Of a stretch of 64,000 bases of DNA, positions 42,481 through 51,312 are shown one piece after another. This DNA is from CAZZKG01 sp964654825 (GTDB lineage Bacteria; Gemmatimonadota; CAZMKB01): positions 23,975-87,974 of the forward strand of contig CAZZKG010000009.1 in NCBI GenBank assembly GCA_964654825.1. Direction: 5' to 3'. The translations under genes were made by a program, and so were the position numbers. The notes under the pieces are model-generated. The model was not told the origin of the DNA. It saw only the letters and a list, made by a program, of their open reading frames with translations, and searched no databases. Numbering within the stretch: the stretch's first letter is position 1; every line of letters starts with the position of its first letter.

Positions 42481-42987
42481 TCAGATAAACCTCACGATCT
42501 CATCGATCGGTTTCCTCTTCGTGTCGCGTGTTCCCCCTTCGGGATATCCGAGCGGGGTGATGACAACCGGATCGAGGTGATCGGGTACGTCGAGAATTCT
42601 TCTCAGAGCCTGTGGCTCGAAAGCGGCTATCCAGCAGGTGCCGAGCCCCTCGTTAGCCGCTGCGAGGATCAGGTGGTCCATCGCGATAGTCACGTCGACC
42701 TCCCCGTAGTTCTTCCCGTCGCACTTACGCGTCCAGGCCTTCCCGCGGTCGACGAAACCGCAGATTACGACCGGGGCGGTGTAGAACCACTCCCTGTCAT
42801 AGGCTTCTCTCAGGCGAGAGATCGCGTCCCTGTTCCTGATGAGGTAGAAAACAAATGGCTGGCGGTTGGCCGCCGTCGGTGCGATCCGGAGGGCTTCGAG
42901 TATCTTCCGGATCTTCTCCTCCTCCACCGGCCGATCCTGGTACCTGCGGATGCTTTTTCTCCTGAAAATGAGTTCGGAATATTCCAT
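42481..42987 (-). CDS. Nitroreductase-family FMN oxidoreductase
   Basis: 168 aa from ATG 42987 with GGGAGGAG upstream; 23 more in-frame codons lie upstream without support. Nitroreductase fold with the FMN-binding N-terminal RRKSIRRYQDRPV, the PTAANRQPFVFYLI block, AMDHLILAAANEGLGTCWIAAF and the terminal GYPEGGTRDTKRKP. Such enzymes reduce nitro groups, quinones or flavins with NAD(P)H; the substrate here is unknown. Same strand as the FG-GAP gene 103 bases downstream. Confidence 0.9.
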   Translation of the reverse strand: MEYSELIFRRKSIRRYQDRPVEEEKIRKILEALRIAPTAANRQPFVFYLIRNRDAISRLREAYDREWFYTAPVVICGFVDRGKAWTRKCDGKNYGEVDVTIAMDHLILAAANEGLGTCWIAAFEPQALRRILDVPDHLDPVVITPLGYPEGGTRDTKRKPIDEIVRFI

Positions 42988-43197
42988 CTCACTCCTCCCA
43001 TGGAACGTCTCGTACGTGTATCTGTAATAATAGCAGGGAAGGTCCCGGGTCGTCAATGACCGGGAAGCAGAGGAATGCAGCGGGACACGGTTTCACTGTG
43101 CTGCTTGACTTCCTCTGGAGGTTCTGGTAGAATGAAGGGGATTTTAATTTACTCCCGTTGAACCTGATGGCCTCCCGGGATTTACTCTCAAATGCCT

Positions 43198-43225
43198 TGA
43201 CCGATGTGTCCGTCATGCTATAAGT
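43198..43225 (+). promoter_or_regulatory. Predicted extended -10 promoter of the DUF1573 gene
   Basis: TTGACC (43198..43203), 16-bp spacer, TATAAG (43220..43225) preceded by TGC. Start near 43232, leader about 43 nt. Confidence 0.6.
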
Positions 43226-43274
43226 TATCCGGGTACACAGTGGTTCTGTTAATGCATATGAAGGAGGAGTGACG

Positions 43275-44330
43275 ATGAAAAGTGCTGAATATGTCCTGAT
43301 TGGTGTATTACTGGTCCTGGCGCTGGCAGCCTCATCCTGCGGCAAAGAGGAGCCGCAATACCAGGGGCCTCACCTGACTTTTGAAGTTGCCAAAGTCGAC
43401 TTTGGAGAGATAGAGCAGCAGCAGGAACTGACCAAAGAGGTGGTATTTAAAAACTCCGGTAATGAGGTGCTCGAGATCACCGACGTCAAATCATCGTGTG
43501 GTTGTACTGCCGCCGTCCCCAGCGACCGGACCATCGATCCCGGCGAGAAGGGAATTCTTAACGTCTCTTTCAAATCGGGAAGATCTCAGGGAGAGATAGA
43601 AAAGGTGATCACGGTTCTTACCAATGACACCTTGAGGACAGCGTACAGGCTTCCCGTTGTTGCCGTTGTCAAAACAGACATCGAGCTGGAGCCCCGGGCG
43701 ATCGATTTCGGAGAGGTTAAACTCGGAGAGACGGCAAAAGCCGAAGCCCGGCTCATCAGCCAGAACGGGGAGCCGTTCGAAATCATCTTCATCGAAGCGG
43801 ATTCGAACAGGTTCGACTACTCGATATCTCCCGTTGAAGAGGACGGCAATCCAGGTTACAAAATCGATGTGACTCTCAAGCCGTCCGCCACTCCCCAGAG
43901 CTTCTACAAAGTCATCAACCTGAGGACGGACAACGCGAGGATGCCCATCTTCCGGCTCACCGTCGTCGCCAATATCCTTGGTAATGTGAAGATCGATCCC
44001 CGGACAGTGCTCATGAGAGGTGTCATGGGAGGGGACGATCAGACCAAGACCATTACCATCGAGTCGGTAGGTAATGCAACCGTGAAGCTGCTCGGGGCCG
44101 AAACCACGAAAAGTATTGTCAAACTTGAAACCAGGACCCTGGAAGAAGGGAAAAACTACGAGGTCGTTGTCAGCTACACCCCTGACAAACCGGGCAGACA
44201 GAAGGATTATCTTGTGGTGAGGACGGATGATGAATTCGAAAAAGAAGTGAGGATCCCGATCACCATTTTCACTGCAAAACAGGAGCTCACCCCGAAAATC
44301 GACTCGGATGCGCCCGGCGGAACGAGGTGA
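43275..44330 (+). CDS. DUF1573-domain lipoprotein
   Basis: 351 aa from ATG 43275 (AAGGAGGAG 5 bases upstream). Lipobox LAASSC with Cys at about residue 22. Three consecutive immunoglobulin-like DUF1573/ASH-type modules: the first contains DFGEIEQQQELTKEVVFKNSGNEVLEITDVKSSCGCTAA with the usual CGC; the second (IDFGEVKLGE) and third (VLMRGVMGGDDQTKTITIES) lack it. These proteins are common in Bacteroidetes and other FCB envelopes with no assigned function. Convergent with pgeF, 9 bases apart. Confidence 0.85.
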   Translation: MKSAEYVLIGVLLVLALAASSCGKEEPQYQGPHLTFEVAKVDFGEIEQQQELTKEVVFKNSGNEVLEITDVKSSCGCTAAVPSDRTIDPGEKGILNVSFKSGRSQGEIEKVITVLTNDTLRTAYRLPVVAVVKTDIELEPRAIDFGEVKLGETAKAEARLISQNGEPFEIIFIEADSNRFDYSISPVEEDGNPGYKIDVTLKPSATPQSFYKVINLRTDNARMPIFRLTVVANILGNVKIDPRTVLMRGVMGGDDQTKTITIESVGNATVKLLGAETTKSIVKLETRTLEEGKNYEVVVSYTPDKPGRQKDYLVVRTDDEFEKEVRIPITIFTAKQELTPKIDSDAPGGTR

Positions 44331-44339
44331 GTGGGACGA

Positions 44340-44999
44340 TCAGATAAGACCCAGGAAGGCACCCATCCGCTCAGAATCGCCACCCCGGTGAGAGTAGTAT
44401 AGTTCGGGATTACACACTGTACAGGACTCTTTCATCTCAAGATGATCTCCTACGATACCCGATTCCGTCAGCTGATCACAGACAATTCGCTGGAGATCCA
44501 CCTTCCTTCCGTCGCGGATGTAGGGGAAAAGCCGGGGCGGGAGTTCTTCTGCGGGGTTACTGAACTCCGCACAGCAGGTACCGAGAGACGGCCCGACAGC
44601 CGCTATGAGATGGCCGGGATCGGAACCGAACTCGTCGGTGAGACGTGTGATGGCTTTCCCGATAATCCCCGCCGCGATTCCCCGCCAGCCGGCGTGGACG
44701 AGAGATATACACCGTCTGTCAGGATCGAAGAGAAAAACAGGTGCACAGTCAGCTATGCGCACCAGGAGGAGAAGTCCGGACTCGTCGGTCATCAGGGCAT
44801 CGGCTTCTTCATAAGGCGGGACGGTCTCACCGCGGACCGACAAAATTCTGTCAGCGTGAACCTGGACCAGCTGTGCGAGCCGGGTAAATCCCAGATCTGC
44901 CGCCATACTCTTACATTCATCACGGGCGTCACGGCCGCGCAGTGAAACCGCTGCCCTCACCCGGTGGCCTCGAAAGATGTCGAACGTGAGCCATTTCAT
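44340..44999 (-). CDS. pgeF: Peptidoglycan editing factor PgeF / YfiH (laccase-domain) protein
   Basis: 219 aa from ATG 44999 with GGGAGAGG upstream (twelve more in-frame codons precede it). The polyphenol oxidase/YfiH fold carries the catalytic metal residues: His in LVQVHAD, Cys in RIADCAPVFLF and His in LVHAGWRGIAAGI. The family has been shown to hydrolyse misincorporated serine from UDP-MurNAc precursors or to act on purine nucleosides. Cytoplasmic. It ends LGLI. Confidence 0.92.
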   Translation of the reverse strand: MKWLTFDIFRGHRVRAAVSLRGRDARDECKSMAADLGFTRLAQLVQVHADRILSVRGETVPPYEEADALMTDESGLLLLVRIADCAPVFLFDPDRRCISLVHAGWRGIAAGIIGKAITRLTDEFGSDPGHLIAAVGPSLGTCCAEFSNPAEELPPRLFPYIRDGRKVDLQRIVCDQLTESGIVGDHLEMKESCTVCNPELYYSHRGGDSERMGAFLGLI

Positions 45000-45225
45000 A
45001 ATCGAACCTCTCCCAGGTTCTACATAACGAGCCACGAGAACCCCGCAGGTATCATACTAAGACCGGGCGGCTTTAAGGTCAAGAGAAAATCCTGTGGACT
45101 CCTGTTCGTTGTTCCTCTCGCCCAGATTCTCATGCCGTGACTGTGCGTGATCCGGAGTGATGCAGGGAAGATACCAGCATGGATCTTCAGCATAAGAAGC
45201 GGCTTGACAGAGGAGCGGCCGTTAA

Positions 45226-45254
45226 TTGACTTGGAAACAGGTTTTTGATATAAT
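45226..45254 (+). promoter_or_regulatory. Extended -10 sigma70 promoter of the outer-membrane barrel gene
   Basis: TTGACT (45226..45231), 17-bp spacer, TATAAT (45249..45254) preceded by TGA. The start near 45261 leaves an unusually long leader of about 143 nt, with only a small GGTC-GACT-GACC hairpin visible. Confidence 0.7.
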
Positions 45255-45403
45255 CAGGAGCACCGGTTCGCAATACCTTAGAATTTCGACGATCTCAAAA
45301 ACGGTCGACTGACCAACATGATTTCGGGGACCGTGCAGCCGGATCCATGATGCCGATGTTTTTAGCTGTAGTGAAAAACACCTGTCAAGATAAAGGGGGG
45401 AAC

Positions 45404-45955
45404 ATGAAGAGGGCCTGCATCCAGGCACTTGTATGCCTGTTCGTCTTCGCTGCTGTCGCACACACAGAGATTCTGGAAAAATCTTCCGACCTATCGGCTT
45501 TCGCGGGATTCCTGAGTATTGACATGGATGAGACAGAGTTGGTCGTCGGGGCCAGATATGGATATAACGTTGATAAAAACAACGCACTCGAGGCGACGGT
45601 GGAGTTCATGTCTCCCGAAAAGACGAAGGTCCTGATCTATCACCTCAACATCAGACATTATATCAGCATCGAAAATCAGCCTGTGCTCCCTTTTTTCACG
45701 GGGGGAGTCGGTGCGGTGAAATACACCTTTGATCAGGGTGTACCGGAGACGGCCAGAGCGATCGAGGGTACCAGTTTCTCCGTCAACTTCGGAGGGGGGC
45801 TCCAGTACTTCACCGGAGAACATGTCGCAGTGAGGTTCGATATCCGGGACATAATCGTCTTTTACGGCGACAAGGTAATCGGTTCGCAGATAATCGATGT
45901 CGGGAACGTTCAGAACCTGGAAGTCACCGCGGGTATCAGTTACTTCTTCATCTGA
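45404..45955 (+). CDS. Small outer-membrane beta-barrel protein
   Basis: 183 aa from ATG 45404 (AAAGGGGGG upstream; the frame is open 19 codons further). Signal peptide of about 20 residues ending AVAHTE. The rest alternates hydrophobic and polar residues as in an eight-stranded barrel (SAFAGFLSIDMDETELVVGARYGYNV ... GISYFFI) and ends in an aromatic Phe-Ile, as expected for the outer-membrane insertion signal. It resembles the OmpA/OprF-type N-terminal barrel in general layout only. Function unknown. Confidence 0.75.
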   Translation: MKRACIQALVCLFVFAAVAHTEILEKSSDLSAFAGFLSIDMDETELVVGARYGYNVDKNNALEATVEFMSPEKTKVLIYHLNIRHYISIENQPVLPFFTGGVGAVKYTFDQGVPETARAIEGTSFSVNFGGGLQYFTGEHVAVRFDIRDIIVFYGDKVIGSQIIDVGNVQNLEVTAGISYFFI

Positions 45956-46111
45956 TGAAAATTCGAAAGAGTAAAACATAGTCGGCCTGCGCTTCACTTT
46001 TGACTGAATCATCGGGTTTCGACTGAACTCGAGGTATAAAAATTGCGATTTCTTGCGGCAACATGCAAGACAGGCCTGTAAATAACACCCTCCGGAAAGA
46101 GAAGTGAAAAA

Positions 46112-48037
46112 GTGAGAGATGTTATCAGAATATATGCGAAAGCGGGTTCCGTTCTCGGTCTGGTTATCGGTTTTGCCATGTTCTACGCCATGGGTCTTCT
46201 GCAGAATGTGCGGGACCTCATCGTCTTCAGCCTCTATCACGGTGTCCTTTTTCTGGTATCCGGTCTCCTTTTCGGTATCGCTCTCCATCTAGTTTTCATT
46301 CTTTTCGGGTTATTCAGGGGACCCTGCTCGAAGGAAGCAGGCGTGAGGTTTCACAGAGTGATTTCGTCCGGCCTGGTCGCAGGGATTTTTGTCAGTATCC
46401 TTATCATTGAACTCAAGAGGCCGTTTCTGATAAATCGGGTATCTATCTTTATTCTCATGTGCTGCTTTCTCGGGACTGTGGCTCTTGTCTGGAAAGTTTT
46501 TCTTCCCCTGTTCGAGAGAGTCGGAGGCTCAAGTGGTCGGAGAGGTCTTTCTGCACTCTCTCGATCGACGAAAACAATTATTCTCGGAGTGTTCCTTGCC
46601 CTGCTTATTATCTCCATCACACATTCGTACCGGGGTCCGGACGGGGTCATGGCTCCGCCGGAGAAAGCGGAAACCGGGTATAAAGTGATGGTGATCGGTC
46701 TCGACGGGGCTGATTGGAAGGTAATCGATCGATTGATAGATGCCGGGGTTCTGCCGAACCTGTCACAAATCATTTCGAACGGTGTCAGGGCTGATCTCCG
46801 CTCGGAAGCCACGCCGCTCAATCCGACTGCAAATACCTCGAGTGGGGGTATGCGAAGTGCTGTGGTGTGGACGAGCATCGCGACGGGGAAGACAGCTCGA
46901 AAACACGGCATCCACGACTTCATGGTTTCCGAAATCACCGGCCTGTCTCAGCCGGTACCCGCCCGCGTACCGACCTGGAACCTGTTCAAGAAATATGTCC
47001 GGATGGTCGGCCTGGTGGATGTGTCGAGGAGGAAGGCCACGAGCAGCTTCCGTAAGGGGATTTCGTTCTGGGAGATTCTGAGTGAGTGTGGGTATGATGT
47101 TGGAGTACTCGGCTGGTGGTTACTCGATACGAGTCGTCCGGTGAATGGGTACAAGGTTTCCACTTCTTTCACCCGACCGGAACGCCTCTTCTTCCCGGCG
47201 ACACTCCTCGAGAGGAAAGACCTTATCAGCATCATACCTCACAGAGATTCGAGACCGGACCTGGCCATGTTTACGAGTTTCGAATTCGATCCCGATTATA
47301 AAACCAGATATGAGGAGAGTGACAGGGAATACTTCCTCAACCAGATTATGGGAATGCTAGCGAGCGATTTCAAAAGGGATCTCTTTATCAGAGATACAGG
47401 CTTGACACTGCTTTCATCATGGCCTGTGGATCTCTTCGCCATCTATTTCCTGGGTCCGGACAATGTCGAGCACGTGTTCTGGAAGTTCATGGAACCCGAA
47501 CATTTCGAGGATGTGACCGATCGGGATATCGAATTGTTCGGGAAGGTCATCGACAGGTACTACATGTTTCTGGACCGGACAATCGGAGAGCTCGATGCGC
47601 TGAGAGATGAGAACACTGTCCTCGTGATCTGTTCGGACCATGGAATGGGACCCTGGGTCGGGAACAGAAGCTTTCTCTACAAGAGCATCCTCCAGACGAT
47701 GAACGCTCAGAACAGCGGTAACCATCGTGAGGATGGCATACTCATTCTGGAAGGAGGCCCTTTCAGGCAGGGGATCACTGTTAAAGATGCGACGATCCAT
47801 GACGTCGCCCCCACGATACTTCATGTTGAAGGTCTGCCCACAGCGGATGATATGGATGGTGAAGTGTTGATCGAAACTTTCCGGGATGAGTATCGTGCAG
47901 AAAATCCCGTCAGGACAGTGGAGAGTTATCAGGGCCTGATGAAATCCACTCCCGAGAGTGCCGGTGAGGAGACGAATGACCAGGAAGAGGAGGATTACAG
48001 AAAGAGATTGAAAACGCTCGGCTATATCGATTCCTGA
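46112..48037 (+). CDS. Membrane-anchored alkaline-phosphatase-superfamily phosphodiesterase
   Basis: 641 aa, GTG start. Four membrane helices fill the N-terminal 180 residues (about 10-33, 42-68, 88-120, 150-165), then a large soluble catalytic domain. Superfamily motifs: GLDGADWKVI, the nucleophile region SAVVWTSIATGK, PDNVEHVFWKF, VICSDHGMGPW, NHREDGILIL, and ATIHDVAPTILHVEGLPTADDMDG. The C-terminus is acidic (EEEDYRKRLKTLGYIDS). Homologues with this layout act on phospho-glycan or lipid substrates; the substrate is not predictable. Paralogue of the truncated gene at 3842. Confidence 0.87.
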   Translation: MRDVIRIYAKAGSVLGLVIGFAMFYAMGLLQNVRDLIVFSLYHGVLFLVSGLLFGIALHLVFILFGLFRGPCSKEAGVRFHRVISSGLVAGIFVSILIIELKRPFLINRVSIFILMCCFLGTVALVWKVFLPLFERVGGSSGRRGLSALSRSTKTIILGVFLALLIISITHSYRGPDGVMAPPEKAETGYKVMVIGLDGADWKVIDRLIDAGVLPNLSQIISNGVRADLRSEATPLNPTANTSSGGMRSAVVWTSIATGKTARKHGIHDFMVSEITGLSQPVPARVPTWNLFKKYVRMVGLVDVSRRKATSSFRKGISFWEILSECGYDVGVLGWWLLDTSRPVNGYKVSTSFTRPERLFFPATLLERKDLISIIPHRDSRPDLAMFTSFEFDPDYKTRYEESDREYFLNQIMGMLASDFKRDLFIRDTGLTLLSSWPVDLFAIYFLGPDNVEHVFWKFMEPEHFEDVTDRDIELFGKVIDRYYMFLDRTIGELDALRDENTVLVICSDHGMGPWVGNRSFLYKSILQTMNAQNSGNHREDGILILEGGPFRQGITVKDATIHDVAPTILHVEGLPTADDMDGEVLIETFRDEYRAENPVRTVESYQGLMKSTPESAGEETNDQEEEDYRKRLKTLGYIDS

Positions 48038-48085
48038 TTCTTCCGCACGCTGCCCGGTTCCGTTTTTCCCACGTATCGTTCAACG

Positions 48086-48163
48086 ATAAATAGGGACAGT
48101 CACCGTTTATTTTTTTGCCATCATCATGTTGTATTTAAATAAATGGTGACTGTCCCTATTTAT
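48086..48163. repeat. REP/MITE-like long inverted repeat
   Basis: Two 27-bp arms (48086..48112 and 48137..48163) are complementary except for one position and enclose a 24-nt loop. The core of each arm is AGGGACAGTCACC or its complement. I recall very similar GGTGACTGTCCCTA motifs dispersed in many bacterial genomes near REP-associated tyrosine transposases, but I cannot verify this here. No transposase is in the window. Confidence 0.7.
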
Positions 48164-48204
48164 CCTATTTATCAACGGCGGATGCCTATCCATACGCTCA
48201 TAAC

Positions 48205-48233
48205 TTGACAAATGAGCTATTTTCTGGTATATT
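48205..48233 (+). promoter_or_regulatory. Consensus sigma70 promoter of the tetR-efflux operon
   Basis: TTGACA (48205..48210), 17-bp spacer, TATATT (48228..48233). Start near 48240. Confidence 0.75.
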
Positions 48234-48242
48234 AAACATAAA

Positions 48243-48262
48243 GTTTAACGTAATAGTTAAAC
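48243..48262. promoter_or_regulatory. Palindromic TetR-family operator
   Basis: GTTTAAC-GTAATA-GTTAAAC, 7-bp perfect arms with a 6-bp spacer, starting at the predicted transcription start and 48 bases before the tetR ATG. Autorepression is the natural reading. Confidence 0.7.
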
Positions 48263-48309
48263 AATATGGTTAATTTCAGGATAATCGCCTGTCATACAGA
48301 GGATTGCAG

Positions 48310-48975
48310 ATGAAGAGCAGGGACAGAATACTCCATGCGGCGGTTGATGTGTTTGCCGCCAGGGGGAAATACGGGGCCAGGATGGAGGAGATCGCGTCGC
48401 AGGCAGGTGTCAATAAGGCTATGCTCTATTATTACTATTCCAGCAAAGAGAATCTCTTTCGGGAAGTTCTCATGTTCATTTTTTCCCGGAATTTCAGTGA
48501 ACTCATCAATGGGTTCGAACAGGTCGTATCCACGACCCGAAATTTCTCTCAACGGGTGGAAGCGCTCTCTCATCTCTATTTCAACATCTTCTCGAATCAT
48601 GTCTCCTCCACAAGAATAACACTGGAAGCCCTCGCCGGTGATCCCGGTGAAGTCAGACAGGTCATCCGGGCACTGTTTTCGGAGTCGGATCTCATCCACC
48701 CTGAGAAGGTATTCCGGATTTTCGAGGAGGGGATATCCCGGGGACAATGCCGGGACATCGATCCCCGTCAGGCCGTGATCAGTATCATCGGCATGAACCT
48801 GATCTATTTTCTCAACGGGCCCATGGCCGAGGTGATCCTCGACCTGGATGGCGAAGACCGGGAGATCTTCCTCAGAGAGCGCCGGCAAAGTGTTGTCGAT
48901 CTGCTTCTCAACGGGGTAGTGAAATCGCCCACCCCGGACAATCCGAATGGAGGGTTCGATGGTCCTGCCGGGTAA
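48310..48975 (+). CDS. TetR/AcrR-family transcriptional regulator (CecR-like position)
   Basis: 221 aa from ATG 48310 (AGAGGA 6 bases upstream; the TTG at 48304 is too close to it). The N-terminal TetR helix-turn-helix (RILHAAVDVFAARGKYGARMEEIASQAGVNKAMLYYYYSSKENLF) is followed by a helical ligand domain of about 150 residues. It is the first gene of an export operon and sits behind a palindromic operator, so it probably represses the operon until an exported compound binds. The same arrangement is known for CecR (YbiH) and YbhGFSR in E. coli. Confidence 0.92.
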   Translation: MKSRDRILHAAVDVFAARGKYGARMEEIASQAGVNKAMLYYYYSSKENLFREVLMFIFSRNFSELINGFEQVVSTTRNFSQRVEALSHLYFNIFSNHVSSTRITLEALAGDPGEVRQVIRALFSESDLIHPEKVFRIFEEGISRGQCRDIDPRQAVISIIGMNLIYFLNGPMAEVILDLDGEDREIFLRERRQSVVDLLLNGVVKSPTPDNPNGGFDGPAG

Positions 48976-50323
48976 CAAACGTTGTGCTTTTCAGGTTCTC
49001 TTGATCCTTGCGACCGCTCTGTCAGGGATATCTGTACGCGCGGACGAATCGGGTGACAGACTCACTCTTCTCGATGCTGTTGATCTTGCGATAGAGCAAT
49101 ACCCTGCAGTCGGTCGAGCGCGGGCAGCCATGGATGAAGCGCGCGCGGCTTTCGGTGAAGCACAATCCGAATGGTTTCCGACGCTCAGCTTCGGTGCGAC
49201 AGCAACGCAGAACAGTGACCCCATGCCGGTCTACCCGATACACGGGTTTTCCCTGAACCGCATACCTCCATTCGACGAACGGACCGGCATGTATGGTATC
49301 AGTCTGGGATACACCGTTTTCGACGGTGGGGGGCGGCTCGCCCGTTCTCGTATGGCCCGGTCGCAGCACGAATCCACCTGTGCTGCATATGAGGAGATCC
49401 GGCAGAATATCACCGCTCAGGTTCTACAGGTTTATCTCGATGTCCTGGGTGCACGGGAGGTGCTGAGTGCTCATGAAGTACGTGTAGAAGCCCTCGAATC
49501 CGAGCTCTCGAGAATACGGCAGCACTATGAACAGGATCGAGCAGCGAAAGTCGAAGTTCTTCGCGTCGAAGCGGCCCTTGCCGGGGCCGAGGCGGACCGG
49601 GTGAGAGCGTATACATCTCTCGAAGTTTCCCAGCGTGAACTCGCCTTGCTGATCGGCACCGAATTCGATGAATCCAGCACCTCGAAGCTTGTCCACGTTG
49701 TCCTTAAAGACACGGCAATCGGTGACAGGGAAAGCATTGTGAATAGAGCTCTCGTTGCAAGTCCGACGGTTCGCCAGGCACAGCTCAGGGCCGCCACAGC
49801 GAACGCAGGTCTGGCAGCCGCCCGAAGTGCGCGATTTCCCCGGTTCGAGCTGGGCGGCAGCTATCATGGTCTGGGTGATTTCGACGGGAATCGGGTCACC
49901 GAGTGGCAGGCAGAAGCTTCGCTTTCCCTTCCTCTCTTCACCGGTGGTCTGGTGACGAAGCGCATCGCCGGCCATAAGGCGGCATTGCGTGGAGCGGAGG
50001 AGGAGGTGAAAATGGCGGAGTATGGTGTCAGACAGCAGGTCGACCGTGCCCTGGCGGTTCTGGACGAATCGCGAGCCAGGCTCGTGAGTCTCGAACGGGC
50101 AGTGGAAACTCAGGCCGAACTGGTGAGAATCGAGAAACTCCTGCTCGAGACAGGTGCCGGGACGCAGATGGACTACCTCGATGCCGAGGCCGACCTCGTA
50201 ACAATGCGGGCGAATCTGGTGGATGCTCGTCACCGGCAGATAAAAATAAGAGCCGAGCTTGCCCGAATCTCGGGCGATCTGGACAGAGAATGGATTTCCC
50301 GTATCCTGGAGGATCGACCATGA
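48959..50323 (+). CDS. TolC-family outer-membrane efflux protein
   Basis: 454 aa from ATG 48959 (GGAGGG just upstream), overlapping the end of tetR by 17 bases. Signal peptide of about 28 residues. Two outer-membrane efflux repeats (about 35-220 and 245-435) with the usual long helices and YPAVGRARAAMDEARAAFGEAQSEWFP type segments. It forms the trimeric outer-membrane duct for the pump encoded downstream. Its stop overlaps the next start (ATGA). Confidence 0.92.
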   Translation: MVLPGNKRCAFQVLLILATALSGISVRADESGDRLTLLDAVDLAIEQYPAVGRARAAMDEARAAFGEAQSEWFPTLSFGATATQNSDPMPVYPIHGFSLNRIPPFDERTGMYGISLGYTVFDGGGRLARSRMARSQHESTCAAYEEIRQNITAQVLQVYLDVLGAREVLSAHEVRVEALESELSRIRQHYEQDRAAKVEVLRVEAALAGAEADRVRAYTSLEVSQRELALLIGTEFDESSTSKLVHVVLKDTAIGDRESIVNRALVASPTVRQAQLRAATANAGLAAARSARFPRFELGGSYHGLGDFDGNRVTEWQAEASLSLPLFTGGLVTKRIAGHKAALRGAEEEVKMAEYGVRQQVDRALAVLDESRARLVSLERAVETQAELVRIEKLLLETGAGTQMDYLDAEADLVTMRANLVDARHRQIKIRAELARISGDLDREWISRILEDRP

Positions 50324-51312
50324 AGAAGAGACTACGACCTGTAATTTTCGTCATTATCATCGCGGGCCTCGCAGGACTCTGGTATGGCGTCTTCCGCGAG
50401 AAGGAACAGGACGGAAGGCTGGTGGCATCCGGTACCGTGGAAGCGACCGAATCGCAGCTCGGTTTCCTCTCTCCGGGAAGGTTAGAGAGCATCACTGTCA
50501 GGGAAGGTGATGCCGTCACTGCCGGCCAGCAGCTCGCATTTCTCGACAGAGCAGAAGCACAGGCCGGATATCGACAGGCGCAAGCACAGGTGGACGCGGC
50601 GCGTGCAGTCCTGACCGAGCTCGAGAGCGGCACACGAAAGGAAGAACTGGCGCAGGCCGGGGCAGCTCGGGATGCGGCAAATGAAAAATCCGTTGATGCC
50701 CTGCGGGATCTCAAGAAGGCCGAAAGGCTGTTCGAAGGCGGGGCGATAAGCCGGGAAGCTCTGGACAAGGCGAAGACTTCTTACGATGTGTCTAATAATC
50801 AATTGATCCAGGCCGAAGAGATGCTGCGTCAACTGGAGACCGGACCACGGTTGGAGAAGATAGAAGCACAGAAAGCCATCCTTGCCCAGGCTGAGGCCGG
50901 CGTGGCGGCAGCGGAAGCGGTTCTCGCCAACATGATCATACGCGCACCGTTTGCCGGGATCGTCAGCATCAGGCACCGGGAACCCGGTGAATCAGTCCCG
51001 GCTGGATCTCCCGTAGTGACCCTGCAGGACCCCGAAGACCGATGGGTTCGGATTTTTGTTCCTGAACAGCGGATCGGTGCCGTGCATCTCGGTTCTCAGG
51101 CGACCATCACGACTGACACGTTCCGTGACAGGGAATATTCCGGGGAAGTTACGTTTATTTCCACTAAAGCCGAATTCACCCCGAAGATCGTCCAGACAAC
51201 GGAAGAGAGGGTGCGCCTCGTGTACGCCGTCAAAGTACGAATCACCGGGGATCAAGCACATGACCTAAAACCGGGTATGCCTGCCGATGTCGAACTGGTA
51301 CTCTCAACATGA
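50320..51312 (+). CDS. HlyD/EmrA-type membrane fusion protein (YbhG-like)
   Basis: 330 aa from ATG 50320 (GGAGG upstream). One N-terminal membrane helix (about 7-25). A biotinyl-lipoyl half-domain (LSPGRLESITVREGDAVTAGQQLAFLD, about 54-80), long coiled-coil hairpin (about 85-205), second lipoyl half (IIRAPFAGIVSIRHREPGESVPAGSPVVTL) and beta-barrel domain. It bridges the inner-membrane ABC transporter to the TolC-like duct. ATGA overlaps at both ends indicate tight translational coupling. Confidence 0.92.
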   Translation: MKKRLRPVIFVIIIAGLAGLWYGVFREKEQDGRLVASGTVEATESQLGFLSPGRLESITVREGDAVTAGQQLAFLDRAEAQAGYRQAQAQVDAARAVLTELESGTRKEELAQAGAARDAANEKSVDALRDLKKAERLFEGGAISREALDKAKTSYDVSNNQLIQAEEMLRQLETGPRLEKIEAQKAILAQAEAGVAAAEAVLANMIIRAPFAGIVSIRHREPGESVPAGSPVVTLQDPEDRWVRIFVPEQRIGAVHLGSQATITTDTFRDREYSGEVTFISTKAEFTPKIVQTTEERVRLVYAVKVRITGDQAHDLKPGMPADVELVLST

